16,049 bases of DNA, taken from contig CAJTVK010000101.1 of assembly GCA_910579645.1 (NCBI GenBank), forward strand, positions 1 to 16,049, written 5' to 3'. Shown here piece by piece: positions 7,428-14,447 of the stretch (positions within the stretch are counted from its first letter, which is position 1; the number at the start of each line of letters is the position of its first letter). The stretch is from an uncultured Lachnospiraceae bacterium (GTDB lineage: Bacteria; Bacillota; Clostridia; Lachnospirales; Lachnospiraceae). The position numbers and the translations under genes are program-made. Below the pieces are notes generated by a model. It searched no databases. It was not told where the DNA came from and was given only the letters and a program-made list of their open reading frames with translations.

Positions 7428-8573
7428 TTAATATGTTTGGTTTGGCATATGATACATTTTGTTGAACTCTGCTTTGATATTTTCCAGCCTTGCCTGATCT
7501 GAAATGCGCTGTCTCCGTGCATTCTCCTGAATCTGCTTTGTCTCGTCGATACCTGTCACAATCGTCCTCCAAGTCGTCTCCAAAGTCTCAATCTTAATGG
7601 AACTGCCCGATGCCAGCCTTGCCGTCATCTTCGACTGCTCCACTGTATTCTTTGCATTCTTAATCAGCATTTCATTGGTCTTCTCGTCCAGCGCGGACAT
7701 GGCCTCCGCCTGAATACGCTGGCGTTTCAGCATAATAGCCTGCGCCAGAGCCTGTTTAAAGACCGGCAGGGTAATGATGAATGCGGAATTGATTTTCCGT
7801 ACCAGATTCATATTGCTGAATTCCATCGTCTTAATCATGGGGATGGACTGCATGGCGATGCTTTCCGCCGTCCGCAGGTCCTGCGTCCTCTGCTCCAACA
7901 TCATCAATGCCTGCTGCAGGCTCTGGATTTCAAACTGGATGGAATTGTCCCCGGTGGTTTCCATATCCGTCTGTCTTTGTGCAATGTAGTCCTCCAGTTC
8001 CCGGCATCCCTGCTCCCCGGCCAAAATATATTTCACCAGTTCATGATAATACCCTACATTGGCATCAAACATCTGCCCCAGCTTCCGGTTTGCCTGTTTG
8101 ATTTCGGCCTCATACTGTTTCAGCTGCACATAAATCTTGTCTACCTCATCCCCCATAGTATGGTACTTTTCCAATATTTTATCTAACTGTTTCCTCAGAC
8201 TGCCAAAAAGCTTCCCAAACAGGGTAGGATTTTCCTTAATCTCGTCAATGTCGAACTTGGACATTATCTTGGCCAAGGTATTCAGCATTTCACTGGAATC
8301 ATCCAACTGTGACATATTCATACTGTTCAGCACCACATCGGAAGCCTTGGAAATTTCCTCCGCCGCCTCCGCACCGAAAGACACAATAGTCTCCAGATTA
8401 TTTATTTCAATCGTGCTTACCAGCGCGTCCACCTCCGGTGAATTCACCCATACCTCATTCATCTGCCGGCGGTCTTCCACAATATCGTATGCCTCCACTA
8501 CTGCCACTTCGTTTTTCGTGTCCGGAACCGCTATCGGCTGCCGTGCTGCTGTCTTGCTAAAATCAAGTCCCAT
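7428..8573 (-). CDS. telA: TelA family toxic-anion resistance protein (381 aa)
   Basis: A TelA-family protein (PF05816 type; YceH in B. subtilis), a largely helical cytosolic protein linked to tellurite and other toxic-anion resistance. Recognisable parts are the IMSKFDIDEIKENPTLFGKLF region, long helices through residues 130-250, the IPMIKTMEFSNMNLVRKIN segment, LPVFKQALAQAIMLKRQRIQ, and the tail LETTWRTIVTGIDETKQIQ. Length fits the family. GAGGGAAG lies a few bases before the ATG. The ATG overlaps the end of a small ORF by 11 bases, which suggests translational coupling. Upstream is the yceG-like gene and downstream are three TerD genes, the same partners as in B. subtilis yceC-H. The molecular activity of TelA is not known. 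Confidence 0.93.
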   Translation of the reverse strand: MGLDFSKTAARQPIAVPDTKNEVAVVEAYDIVEDRRQMNEVWVNSPEVDALVSTIEINNLETIVSFGAEAAEEISKASDVVLNSMNMSQLDDSSEMLNTLAKIMSKFDIDEIKENPTLFGKLFGSLRKQLDKILEKYHTMGDEVDKIYVQLKQYEAEIKQANRKLGQMFDANVGYYHELVKYILAGEQGCRELEDYIAQRQTDMETTGDNSIQFEIQSLQQALMMLEQRTQDLRTAESIAMQSIPMIKTMEFSNMNLVRKINSAFIITLPVFKQALAQAIMLKRQRIQAEAMSALDEKTNEMLIKNAKNTVEQSKMTARLASGSSIKIETLETTWRTIVTGIDETKQIQENARRQRISDQARLENIKAEFNKMYHMPNQTY

Positions 8574-8712
8574 AATCTTCCCTCATTTCCGCGCCGTTTC
8601 CCGCGCTGTCATATTCTGTCTGCCGTTCCTTCCCTGCCCCTAGTGCTTCATCCAGGCAGAAATTGCAGTTTTGCTCTGCCTGTTCCGCACTGATTACTGT
8701 CTCCCCATTCAT
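8563..8712 (-). CDS. Small 49-aa ORF coupled to the yceG-like and telA genes
   Basis: An ORF of 49 codons fills the gap between the yceG-like gene and telA. Its ATG overlaps the yceG-like stop in an ATGA arrangement, and its TGA lies 11 bases inside telA. AGGA sits seven bases before the start. The product begins MNGETVISAEQAEQNCNFC, is acidic, and carries a single CxxC pair (CNFC) but no membrane segment. I recognise no family. Overlap at both ends is what one expects of a real, translationally coupled gene, or of a leader whose translation keeps telA expressed. A chance open frame is possible at this length. Confidence 0.45.
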   Translation of the reverse strand: MNGETVISAEQAEQNCNFCLDEALGAGKERQTEYDSAGNGAEMREDYGT

Positions 8713-10985
8713 CCCTTAATCCTGCCGAAAAGCTTCTCGCGCCAGGTAAGCCGCTGCCCCGCAGCAACCGACGCGAAATCAGGGACTTGGAGGTCATACA
8801 TATAATCCCCGATCTGATGCTCTTCCATGATATGTCCGTTATAATGTCCCTCCACGCTTTGATATCCGGTAGGGACAAAAAACACGATATCAAATCCGAT
8901 TAGGTTCAGATATGCCATTAAAATGGAATCTTCCAATGAAATGGCTTTCTCCCCCGTATTGATATAGATTACTTTCGGGTTTTTTCTCGTAAAATCAAAC
9001 TGCTGTATGAGACGCACCAGTTCCTTTTTCATATGGAGCGCCGTGGCAATTATGGTATATTCCGTACCCTTCTCAAAAGTCCCCTTCACCGTTTTTTGGT
9101 CTATCAGCAGCTCCAGCTTGTCCAGCATATGCTCCTGCACCGCTTCCCGCAGCATTCCGTACGGATAGCAGGGATGCTGCTTTATCTTATTCTTCTGCAG
9201 CCTCCCGTTCTTAAAAAACTGCACCGCATATGGCTTCACCGGATTTTCTTCCATGGCATCCACGCAGGGAACTTGTCTCACCAGATACGTCTCCTCCGTC
9301 AGCAGAGCCTTAATCCCCGCCCAATAGGCAGGCAGGTTTCTCTCCTTCACACCGGATACCTTGGCAAAAATCACCGGCAGGTTCACCACCTCGTCCACCG
9401 TGCTGAAATTCGGCCGGTACTTCAATTCCTGGTTCCACAAAATAGCGATTTCTTCATAGGTGGTGCGCAGCGTAACCGCTGCCGCCTTCCCGTACTGCTG
9501 GTTCCGGTACATGCCCGAATCGGTATAGATCAAAGTATCCAATTCCCGTTCGGCCTGATAAGCCACCGTTCCGATCTGCGGCCCTCCGTCCTCCTGCGGG
9601 AATTTTGTTACCGGAAGGCTTTCCCCATAGCTGACCTCATATAACAGCTTATCCTCCAGACAGCATTTCCGGTTCCGGTCCGGGCTGAGAATCAGCACAT
9701 CCACCGGCAGCCTTGCCAGAAACCGGAGAAACATCGCTTCCTTCCCTTTCCCGCAGCCCCCCATATGGATAAAGCAGCCAACCTCCGGCATTTTCCAATT
9801 GGCAAACAGCCTGTCCTGATACCGTTTCAGCCAACACAGCAATATCACCGCCTGATTGGTCAGCCTGTTCAGGGAAGTCTCTCCTTTTGCCGCCTCTTCC
9901 GACATAACATCCACGAAGCCCTTTATCATCAGTCTCTGCAGCTGCACATCGGCCGCATATTTTATGTTGCGTGACAAATCCAGAAGCATATCTTCCTGTT
10001 TCGGATAATTCTTCCGCTGCACGGCACCCACTTCTTCCACCGTAGGCTGCGGAATTTCCCCGTCCACAATCACCAGCCTCCGCCCGTCATTCTTCAGCCC
10101 CAGCTGAAATCGGTAAAGTTCATTCAGATAAGTCAGCCTGTCCTCCGCCCCATTGACTCTGCAAAAACAGTTATAAAATAATTTCGGGTCATTTCCCCTG
10201 CCGGAAACGGCCGTCTCCATAGCTTCCCAGACATTCCCCGTCATCCATGCGTTGGTACAGCCCGCCACCTCCGGCAAAGCCCCGTACAGCCTGCGGGCAT
10301 TCAGCTGCTTCTGCATGTCATTGCGGATCTGCTGCAGGGAAAAACCTTCCGGAAAGCTTCCAAGCCCCGGCAGTTCCAGACAGTCCGACACCTCCGACCC
10401 TGCATCCAGCCTCCGGTAATTCCCGTCCCCGGCATATTGCAGCAGAACTACGTCGCATCCCGCATCGGCCAGCACTTCCAGCAGCAGCAATTCATAATAA
10501 CCGATTTCCCCTTCATACAAAATCTTGGGCACCCTGTCATTCCCCAGCTGCCCCACAATCCTCTCAAAACGGTAATAGAGCCAGCACATAAACTTAATGT
10601 AAGCATTTTTCAGCATATGCTCATTCTTCCCGCTTTTTCCCAGCCTGTCCAAAATCCCGTACATGGAGGCGGCCACCTGCTCCCGCTGATACCCGTTCAT
10701 CCTCGGCAGCCATTTCTTCAGGCTTGCGGCAAGGAAATCCATGGCAAGCCGGAAATCCGTGCCCATGATTTCCTGATAGTAAGAAAGATTTTTCTCGTCC
10801 GGATTGGGAATCCGCCCTTCGATTACTACCCCGCCGGTTCTGGCTGCCTCATAATATTTCTTTATAAATCCGTCAACCTGCCCGTTATAGCCGTTAATCC
10901 TATAAAAATAGATTCCCCGGGTGCTTCTTTTATCCAAAGTAAGAAAAAAATCATCCAGTCCCTGAATCTTTATATGTCCAAACAT
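8709..10985 (-). CDS. YceG-family protein of Ter stress operons (758 aa)
   Basis: A large soluble protein of the YceG_bac family (PF14266 type), described as a putative component of a Ter-linked biosynthetic module; its reaction is unknown. The C-terminal hallmark is LNLIGFDIVFFVPTGYQSVE (693-712). Three internal units share one pattern, PK-[IV]-Y-x-G-E then a helix then G-x-D-V-V: residues 152-182, 399-434 and 669-704. The first two are each preceded by a matching CWLxxR helix (134-139 and 384-388), so the protein looks built from repeated Rossmann-like units. The start at 10985 follows GAAGGTG, which overlaps the rhomboid stop; the gap is 15 bases. It runs into the 49-codon ORF by ATGA overlap. 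This gene is distinct from MltG, which is also called YceG in E. coli. Confidence 0.9.
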   Translation of the reverse strand: MFGHIKIQGLDDFFLTLDKRSTRGIYFYRINGYNGQVDGFIKKYYEAARTGGVVIEGRIPNPDEKNLSYYQEIMGTDFRLAMDFLAASLKKWLPRMNGYQREQVAASMYGILDRLGKSGKNEHMLKNAYIKFMCWLYYRFERIVGQLGNDRVPKILYEGEIGYYELLLLEVLADAGCDVVLLQYAGDGNYRRLDAGSEVSDCLELPGLGSFPEGFSLQQIRNDMQKQLNARRLYGALPEVAGCTNAWMTGNVWEAMETAVSGRGNDPKLFYNCFCRVNGAEDRLTYLNELYRFQLGLKNDGRRLVIVDGEIPQPTVEEVGAVQRKNYPKQEDMLLDLSRNIKYAADVQLQRLMIKGFVDVMSEEAAKGETSLNRLTNQAVILLCWLKRYQDRLFANWKMPEVGCFIHMGGCGKGKEAMFLRFLARLPVDVLILSPDRNRKCCLEDKLLYEVSYGESLPVTKFPQEDGGPQIGTVAYQAERELDTLIYTDSGMYRNQQYGKAAAVTLRTTYEEIAILWNQELKYRPNFSTVDEVVNLPVIFAKVSGVKERNLPAYWAGIKALLTEETYLVRQVPCVDAMEENPVKPYAVQFFKNGRLQKNKIKQHPCYPYGMLREAVQEHMLDKLELLIDQKTVKGTFEKGTEYTIIATALHMKKELVRLIQQFDFTRKNPKVIYINTGEKAISLEDSILMAYLNLIGFDIVFFVPTGYQSVEGHYNGHIMEEHQIGDYMYDLQVPDFASVAAGQRLTWREKLFGRIKG

Positions 10986-11000
10986 GGATTTTTTTCACCT

Positions 11001-11591
11001 TCAATATCTGTTCATTTTGTTCTTATGCATCACATAGCCCAAGCCTGCCCCTACCAGCCCGCCTAATATATGCGTCAGATTCGCCACATTATCTTTTAAA
11101 AACAAGCCGTCATAAACCTGCCCACCGATATAAATCAGAGCCACCAATACCAAAGTGACCGGCACCGTCCCCTCCTTCACCCCGGTAAACGGAGAAAGCA
11201 GAATAAAGGCAAACACTACGCCGCTGGCTCCCAGCAGCTGCACATGGGGAAAGAACACATAATTCACAATGCCCGTCACCAAAGCAGTGGCAAGAATCAC
11301 GAACAGCAGATTGGAGGATCCGTATTTTTCCTCCAGCAGCGGCCCCACCACGAGAATCAGCATAATGTTCCCGATAAAATGCTCCCAATTGGCATGGCCG
11401 AAAATATGCCCGATCATCCGGATATAAGTAAAAGGGCTGAGCAAAGAGGAATGATACACGCTAAAAACAGCATTGTTCGCCCACCCCCGCGTCAGCCAAT
11501 TCAGTACCAGTGCAAGAAAGCATATGATTGTAAAGCCAAGGACAATTGGAGAATTAAATGAAAATTTGATTTTTCTTCCTGTATTTTTCAC
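11001..11591 (-). CDS. Rhomboid family intramembrane serine protease (196 aa, GTG start)
   Basis: A minimal six-helix rhomboid. The first helix is at about 15-35. HANWEHFIGN (H66, H71, N75) is the helix-2 motif, GASG (121-124) holds the catalytic Ser123, and H174 in NLTHILGGLVGAGLG is the second catalytic residue, with the GxxxG-type packing of the last helix. It should cleave membrane-spanning substrates within the cytoplasmic membrane. The start is GTG at 11591; a TAA lies in frame just upstream, and AGAGGT sits about nine bases before it. It is the first gene after the promoter at 11627-11655, so it leads the Ter operon and is 15 bases from the yceG-like gene. A rhomboid at the head of a Ter operon is unusual to me; substrates are unknown. 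Confidence 0.93.
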   Translation of the reverse strand: MKNTGRKIKFSFNSPIVLGFTIICFLALVLNWLTRGWANNAVFSVYHSSLLSPFTYIRMIGHIFGHANWEHFIGNIMLILVVGPLLEEKYGSSNLLFVILATALVTGIVNYVFFPHVQLLGASGVVFAFILLSPFTGVKEGTVPVTLVLVALIYIGGQVYDGLFLKDNVANLTHILGGLVGAGLGYVMHKNKMNRY

Positions 11592-11626
11592 TTTATTTTA
11601 CCTCTGTATCAAAGTTTGTCCGTATT

Positions 11627-11655
11627 ATTATACCATCTCCTTATGGGTAATTCAA
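11627..11655 (-). promoter_or_regulatory. Sigma-A-type promoter of the minus-strand Ter operon
   Basis: Read on the minus strand, TTGAAT (11650-11655) and a perfect TATAAT (11627-11632) are 17 bases apart. The transcript would start near 11620, about 29 bases before the GTG of the rhomboid gene. It is the only clear promoter ahead of the Ter operon and is divergent from the kinase promoter about 60 bases away, so shared control is possible. Confidence 0.72.
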
Positions 11656-11711
11656 CTTAAATGTTTACGGCGGCCTTGCGAAAAATCAAAAACTGTGTAC
11701 AAAATTCATAT

Positions 11712-11741
11712 TTGACCGTTCGCTGCCTGCCATGATATACT
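11712..11741 (+). promoter_or_regulatory. Promoter of the divergent P-loop kinase gene
   Basis: TTGACC (11712-11717) and TATACT (11736-11741) are 18 bases apart, with a TG two bases ahead of the -10 box (extended -10). The start would be near 11748, giving a leader of about 120 bases. The spacer contains CGCTGCCTGCC, which is repeated at 11790-11800 in the leader with similar flanks. Confidence 0.6.
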
Positions 11742-11800
11742 GTCTTGGATCGTGCTTCCCGCATGCGTGCCAAAGCTTCTTTACCGAAACGCTGCCTGCC
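11721..11800 (+). repeat. Direct repeat CGCTGCCTGCC in promoter spacer and leader
   Basis: CGCTGCCTGCC occurs at 11721-11731 and 11790-11800, 69 bases apart. Flanks are also alike (TTTGACC before one and TTTACCG before the other; CATGA follows both, shifted by two bases). A duplicated promoter segment or a pair of operator sites are both possible. The rest of 11592-11871 holds only the two promoters and an A/T-rich leader. Confidence 0.4.
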
Positions 11801-11871
11801 CCATGACTGAGAATACGACACATATATTTTTCATATACGATATATTTTATATCATCAGGAGGTTCATGAAT

Positions 11872-12303
11872 ATGGTTATAGGACTCATCGGAGAAAGCTG
11901 TACCGGCAAAACAACTTTGGCAAAAAAAATCCAAGCTTCTGTGGGAGCGGAAATTTACAGCGGAAAAGACTATCTTCGGCTTGCAAAAAATGAGAATAGC
12001 GCAAAGGAATTATTTATGCAGAAACTGGAAGCCGCAGCCACCGGCCAAAATATCATTTATGTCATTGCAGAAAAAGACGACCTTTCCCTGCTTCCGGAAA
12101 AGGCTTTCCGGATTCTTGTCACCGCCGATATAGATAAGATAAAAGAACGCTTTGCCGCCCGCATGAACGGGAAACTGCCGGCGCCGGTTGCGGCAATGTT
12201 GGAAAAAAAGCACGGAGGCTTTGATCAGGAAGCGCATGACATGCACATACATAACGGAATCCCGGATGCCTCTTATATTCTGCAGGCTTTAAAGCGTATT
12301 TAA
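11872..12303 (+). CDS. Small P-loop (cytidylate-kinase-like) NTPase (143 aa)
   Basis: A compact P-loop protein. Residues 1-20 form the first strand and Walker A loop (GESCTGKTT, K13), NIIYVIAE (60-67) is a Walker-B-like strand, and KERFAARMNGKLPAPVAAMLEKKHG (91-115) resembles the basic lid and adenine-site region of nucleoside-monophosphate kinases. It is shorter than true cytidylate kinases (about 220 aa), so its substrate is unknown and it may be a regulatory or orphan kinase. AGGAGGT at 11857-11863 sits nine bases before this ATG; the ATG at 11866 is too close to it, and the longer frame from 11752 starts at the transcript start. It is divergent from the Ter operon and convergent with the coiled-coil gene, 36 bases away, where no clear terminator hairpin is seen. 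Confidence 0.85.
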   Translation: MVIGLIGESCTGKTTLAKKIQASVGAEIYSGKDYLRLAKNENSAKELFMQKLEAAATGQNIIYVIAEKDDLSLLPEKAFRILVTADIDKIKERFAARMNGKLPAPVAAMLEKKHGGFDQEAHDMHIHNGIPDASYILQALKRI

Positions 12304-12339
12304 AATATTTTCTGCAAAAGGTATGCCGCACCCCCCTTA

Positions 12340-13584
12340 TTACCTACGGATCATACCCGCCAATTCACCGGCATACTGGGGATATTTCCCGGCCAGTTCC
12401 TTGATGTCGTTTTCTGCCTTATTGATGATCATTTCCTTATTGTAATCCATCCGCCGCCGCAGGGACTGCCTGCGTATAATTAAATTATGGCGGATTTCCA
12501 CCATTTCCTTATTGTCCAGAAGGGCAGCCGTCTGATGCAGCCAGATAGCCGGGTCTTTCACCTGATAACACTTTAAGATGTTCAGGAGTTCCTGATGACA
12601 GTCGTCCAATTCCAGTTCCGCTTCCCGATAACGCCTGCGTTCCTCCTTTTCCACCTTATACTTTTCCCAAAGCCCGTGCAATTCCTTCCCGCTGGACACA
12701 TGATATTTCATATAAAGATAATCCAACAGATTGGTATTGTTCACATAACGGATTTTCACCCTGTTCTGCAGCATGATAATACGGTTGATTCCCTTTTCCA
12801 CCCGCTTCAGTTCCTTCACCGAATCCGTATACTTCAAGTACAGCGCCGTAATTACCAAGGCCGCAAGCCCTGCGGTAAGCAGAAAGCCCAGCTGGGTATC
12901 CATGTCCAATACATATTGCAGCGTAAACAATATGACGAAGCAGACTACCAATGCCATGGAGCAGATGATTGCCATCCCCTTTGCATCGGCTATGGCTCCC
13001 CGCAGTTCCCCCCTGCGGTAATAATATGCATGCTTTTCTCCGTCTAAGCGGGACATATCCTGCCTTATGCGGTTCTGGTAATCCTCCGCCTCCGCCAGCT
13101 TCCGGCAGCCTTCCTCCGCTTCTTCTTCCATCCGTTCCATCTGATGATATTTCTCATCGCTCATCCGGTTCTTTTTCTTCAGGTAAACATCCTGGCGTTC
13201 CTCCAGATCCTGTATCTTCTGAGCGGCCGCATTTAACTCCGCACGTTCGTTTTCCGGAAGAGCCTCTATTTCTTCCATATCTCTCAGATAGGAAGTCACC
13301 ATATTATATTCAAAGCTTAAGCTTTCCAGTTCTTTTGCCGCCTCGCCCATCTGGTCCAGACAGTTCTGCACATATTCCTGCCTCTGAACCGCATCATGCA
13401 CGTCAAAACCGCGCAGCGGCTGCCGGCCGCTGAAGTTCAGGCCGCCCCAGCCTTCTGCTTCCTGCCCTTTCCGCTCCTGCAGCTCATCCTCCCAGCTGCC
13501 CCAATCCTGGTCGTCTTCTTCATATTCCTCTGTCCTGCGAAACAGCTTCAGCCCTTTCAGCCAGTTTTTCTTAAACAATCCCAT
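12340..13584 (-). CDS. Coiled-coil protein with two membrane helices (414 aa), unknown function
   Basis: I do not recognise a named family. The order is: an acidic, Trp-containing N-terminal region (15-50), long charged helices (65-200) likely to form coiled coils, two adjacent transmembrane helices (about 203-226 and 231-250) with a short loop, then a second basic, charged helical region (255-400). No signal peptide is present; two helices in a hairpin would put both long arms in the cytosol. It is the third gene of an operon and starts 12 bases after the TPR-like gene. The likely ribosome site is a weak AGGGA. A membrane scaffold or effector that works with the Hsp70-like ATPase is inference. 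The stop (12340) is followed by a second in-frame stop. Confidence 0.85.
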   Translation of the reverse strand: MGLFKKNWLKGLKLFRRTEEYEEDDQDWGSWEDELQERKGQEAEGWGGLNFSGRQPLRGFDVHDAVQRQEYVQNCLDQMGEAAKELESLSFEYNMVTSYLRDMEEIEALPENERAELNAAAQKIQDLEERQDVYLKKKNRMSDEKYHQMERMEEEAEEGCRKLAEAEDYQNRIRQDMSRLDGEKHAYYYRRGELRGAIADAKGMAIICSMALVVCFVILFTLQYVLDMDTQLGFLLTAGLAALVITALYLKYTDSVKELKRVEKGINRIIMLQNRVKIRYVNNTNLLDYLYMKYHVSSGKELHGLWEKYKVEKEERRRYREAELELDDCHQELLNILKCYQVKDPAIWLHQTAALLDNKEMVEIRHNLIIRRQSLRRRMDYNKEMIINKAENDIKELAGKYPQYAGELAGMIRR

Positions 13585-13596
13585 ACTTTTTCCCTG

Positions 13597-14430
13597 TCAT
13601 TCTGCCGTGATTTCCCTGTAATGTTCCTTCAATACATGGACAATCCTCTCTGTCTCGTCGTAATAAGACACAGAATAGTTCTCCTCTCTGCATACTCCAA
13701 GGGTAAAAAGCATCCTGCTTTCCTCTGTCCCCTCAAACTCCTTTGCCGCATCCTCCATGATTTTTTCCACTTCCAATGTCAGTTCATGCTTCTGGCCTCC
13801 CTCTGCCGCAAAATCCACATATTCCGTTTCCTCCATCCGCATCCGGTTGGCCGCTAAGAAGCTGACATACTCTTCGTCCCCTCCTCCGCATTCAAACGCT
13901 TCCCGGAAACATTGTGCCGCGCTCCGGAAACGGAACATCTGTGCATAAACCACTCCCTGATTATGCAGTATCCTGGCCCGCAGCGTTTTCTCCGCCTCCG
14001 GCAGTTCTTCCAGCAGGCTGCCATAGCTTCGCAGGGCCGAAGTATACCTCTTATGGCCTGCCAGATAATCGGCACGGGATTTCCGCTTCTCATAAAGGCT
14101 CAGATCCCGCCCCTCTTCCATCGTCTCTATTGCCTGTTGCCTTGTTTCCGGAGCCCCGTAACCTACATATTCCAAAATGGCTCCTGCATAGCTGCCTACC
14201 GTACACCCGTCTTTCGCCATTTCCCCCAGTTCTGCGGCCAAATCCTGCAGCCCGCATTCCTCCGTCAGCCACTCTTCCAGCCTGCCGTCCATAATTTCCT
14301 GATCCACCAAATATGCATTTTTCAGCAAGCAATAGCACAATTCCTCCACGGAATAAAGATTTACACAGATTTTTTCCATAAAAAAAGGTTCCTCTGCACA
14401 TTTTCCCATGCAAAGCAATATTTTACCCAT
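13597..14430 (-). CDS. TPR-like helical repeat protein (277 aa), unknown function
   Basis: A mostly helical protein. Two units at about 116-145 (RADYLAGHKRYTSALRSYGSLLEELP) and 153-183 (RILHNQGVVYAQMFRFRSAAQCFREAFE) have the Gly/Ala/Tyr spacing of tetratricopeptide repeats, which usually bind peptides or chaperones. The N-terminal 100 residues are Cys- and Glu-rich and unassigned. No membrane helix or signal is seen. AAGGAG lies seven bases before the ATG at 14430; later Met codons (residues 8 and 18) have no better site. It lies between the Hsp70-like ATPase gene (gap 17 bases) and the coiled-coil gene (gap 12). In that setting a co-chaperone or adaptor role is plausible but unproven. Confidence 0.85.
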   Translation of the reverse strand: MGKILLCMGKCAEEPFFMEKICVNLYSVEELCYCLLKNAYLVDQEIMDGRLEEWLTEECGLQDLAAELGEMAKDGCTVGSYAGAILEYVGYGAPETRQQAIETMEEGRDLSLYEKRKSRADYLAGHKRYTSALRSYGSLLEELPEAEKTLRARILHNQGVVYAQMFRFRSAAQCFREAFECGGGDEEYVSFLAANRMRMEETEYVDFAAEGGQKHELTLEVEKIMEDAAKEFEGTEESRMLFTLGVCREENYSVSYYDETERIVHVLKEHYREITAE

Positions 14431-14447
14431 GCCGGTTCTCCTTCCGT

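Noticed and set aside
7340..7522. 61-codon upstream extension of the first TerD gene
   Set aside because: It runs back into telA, while the ATG at 7339 has a strong AGAGGAGGT site and matches the family start.
12304..12339. Terminator between the convergent kinase and coiled-coil genes
   Set aside because: The 36-base gap has an AAAATATTTT palindrome but no GC stem with a T-run on either strand.
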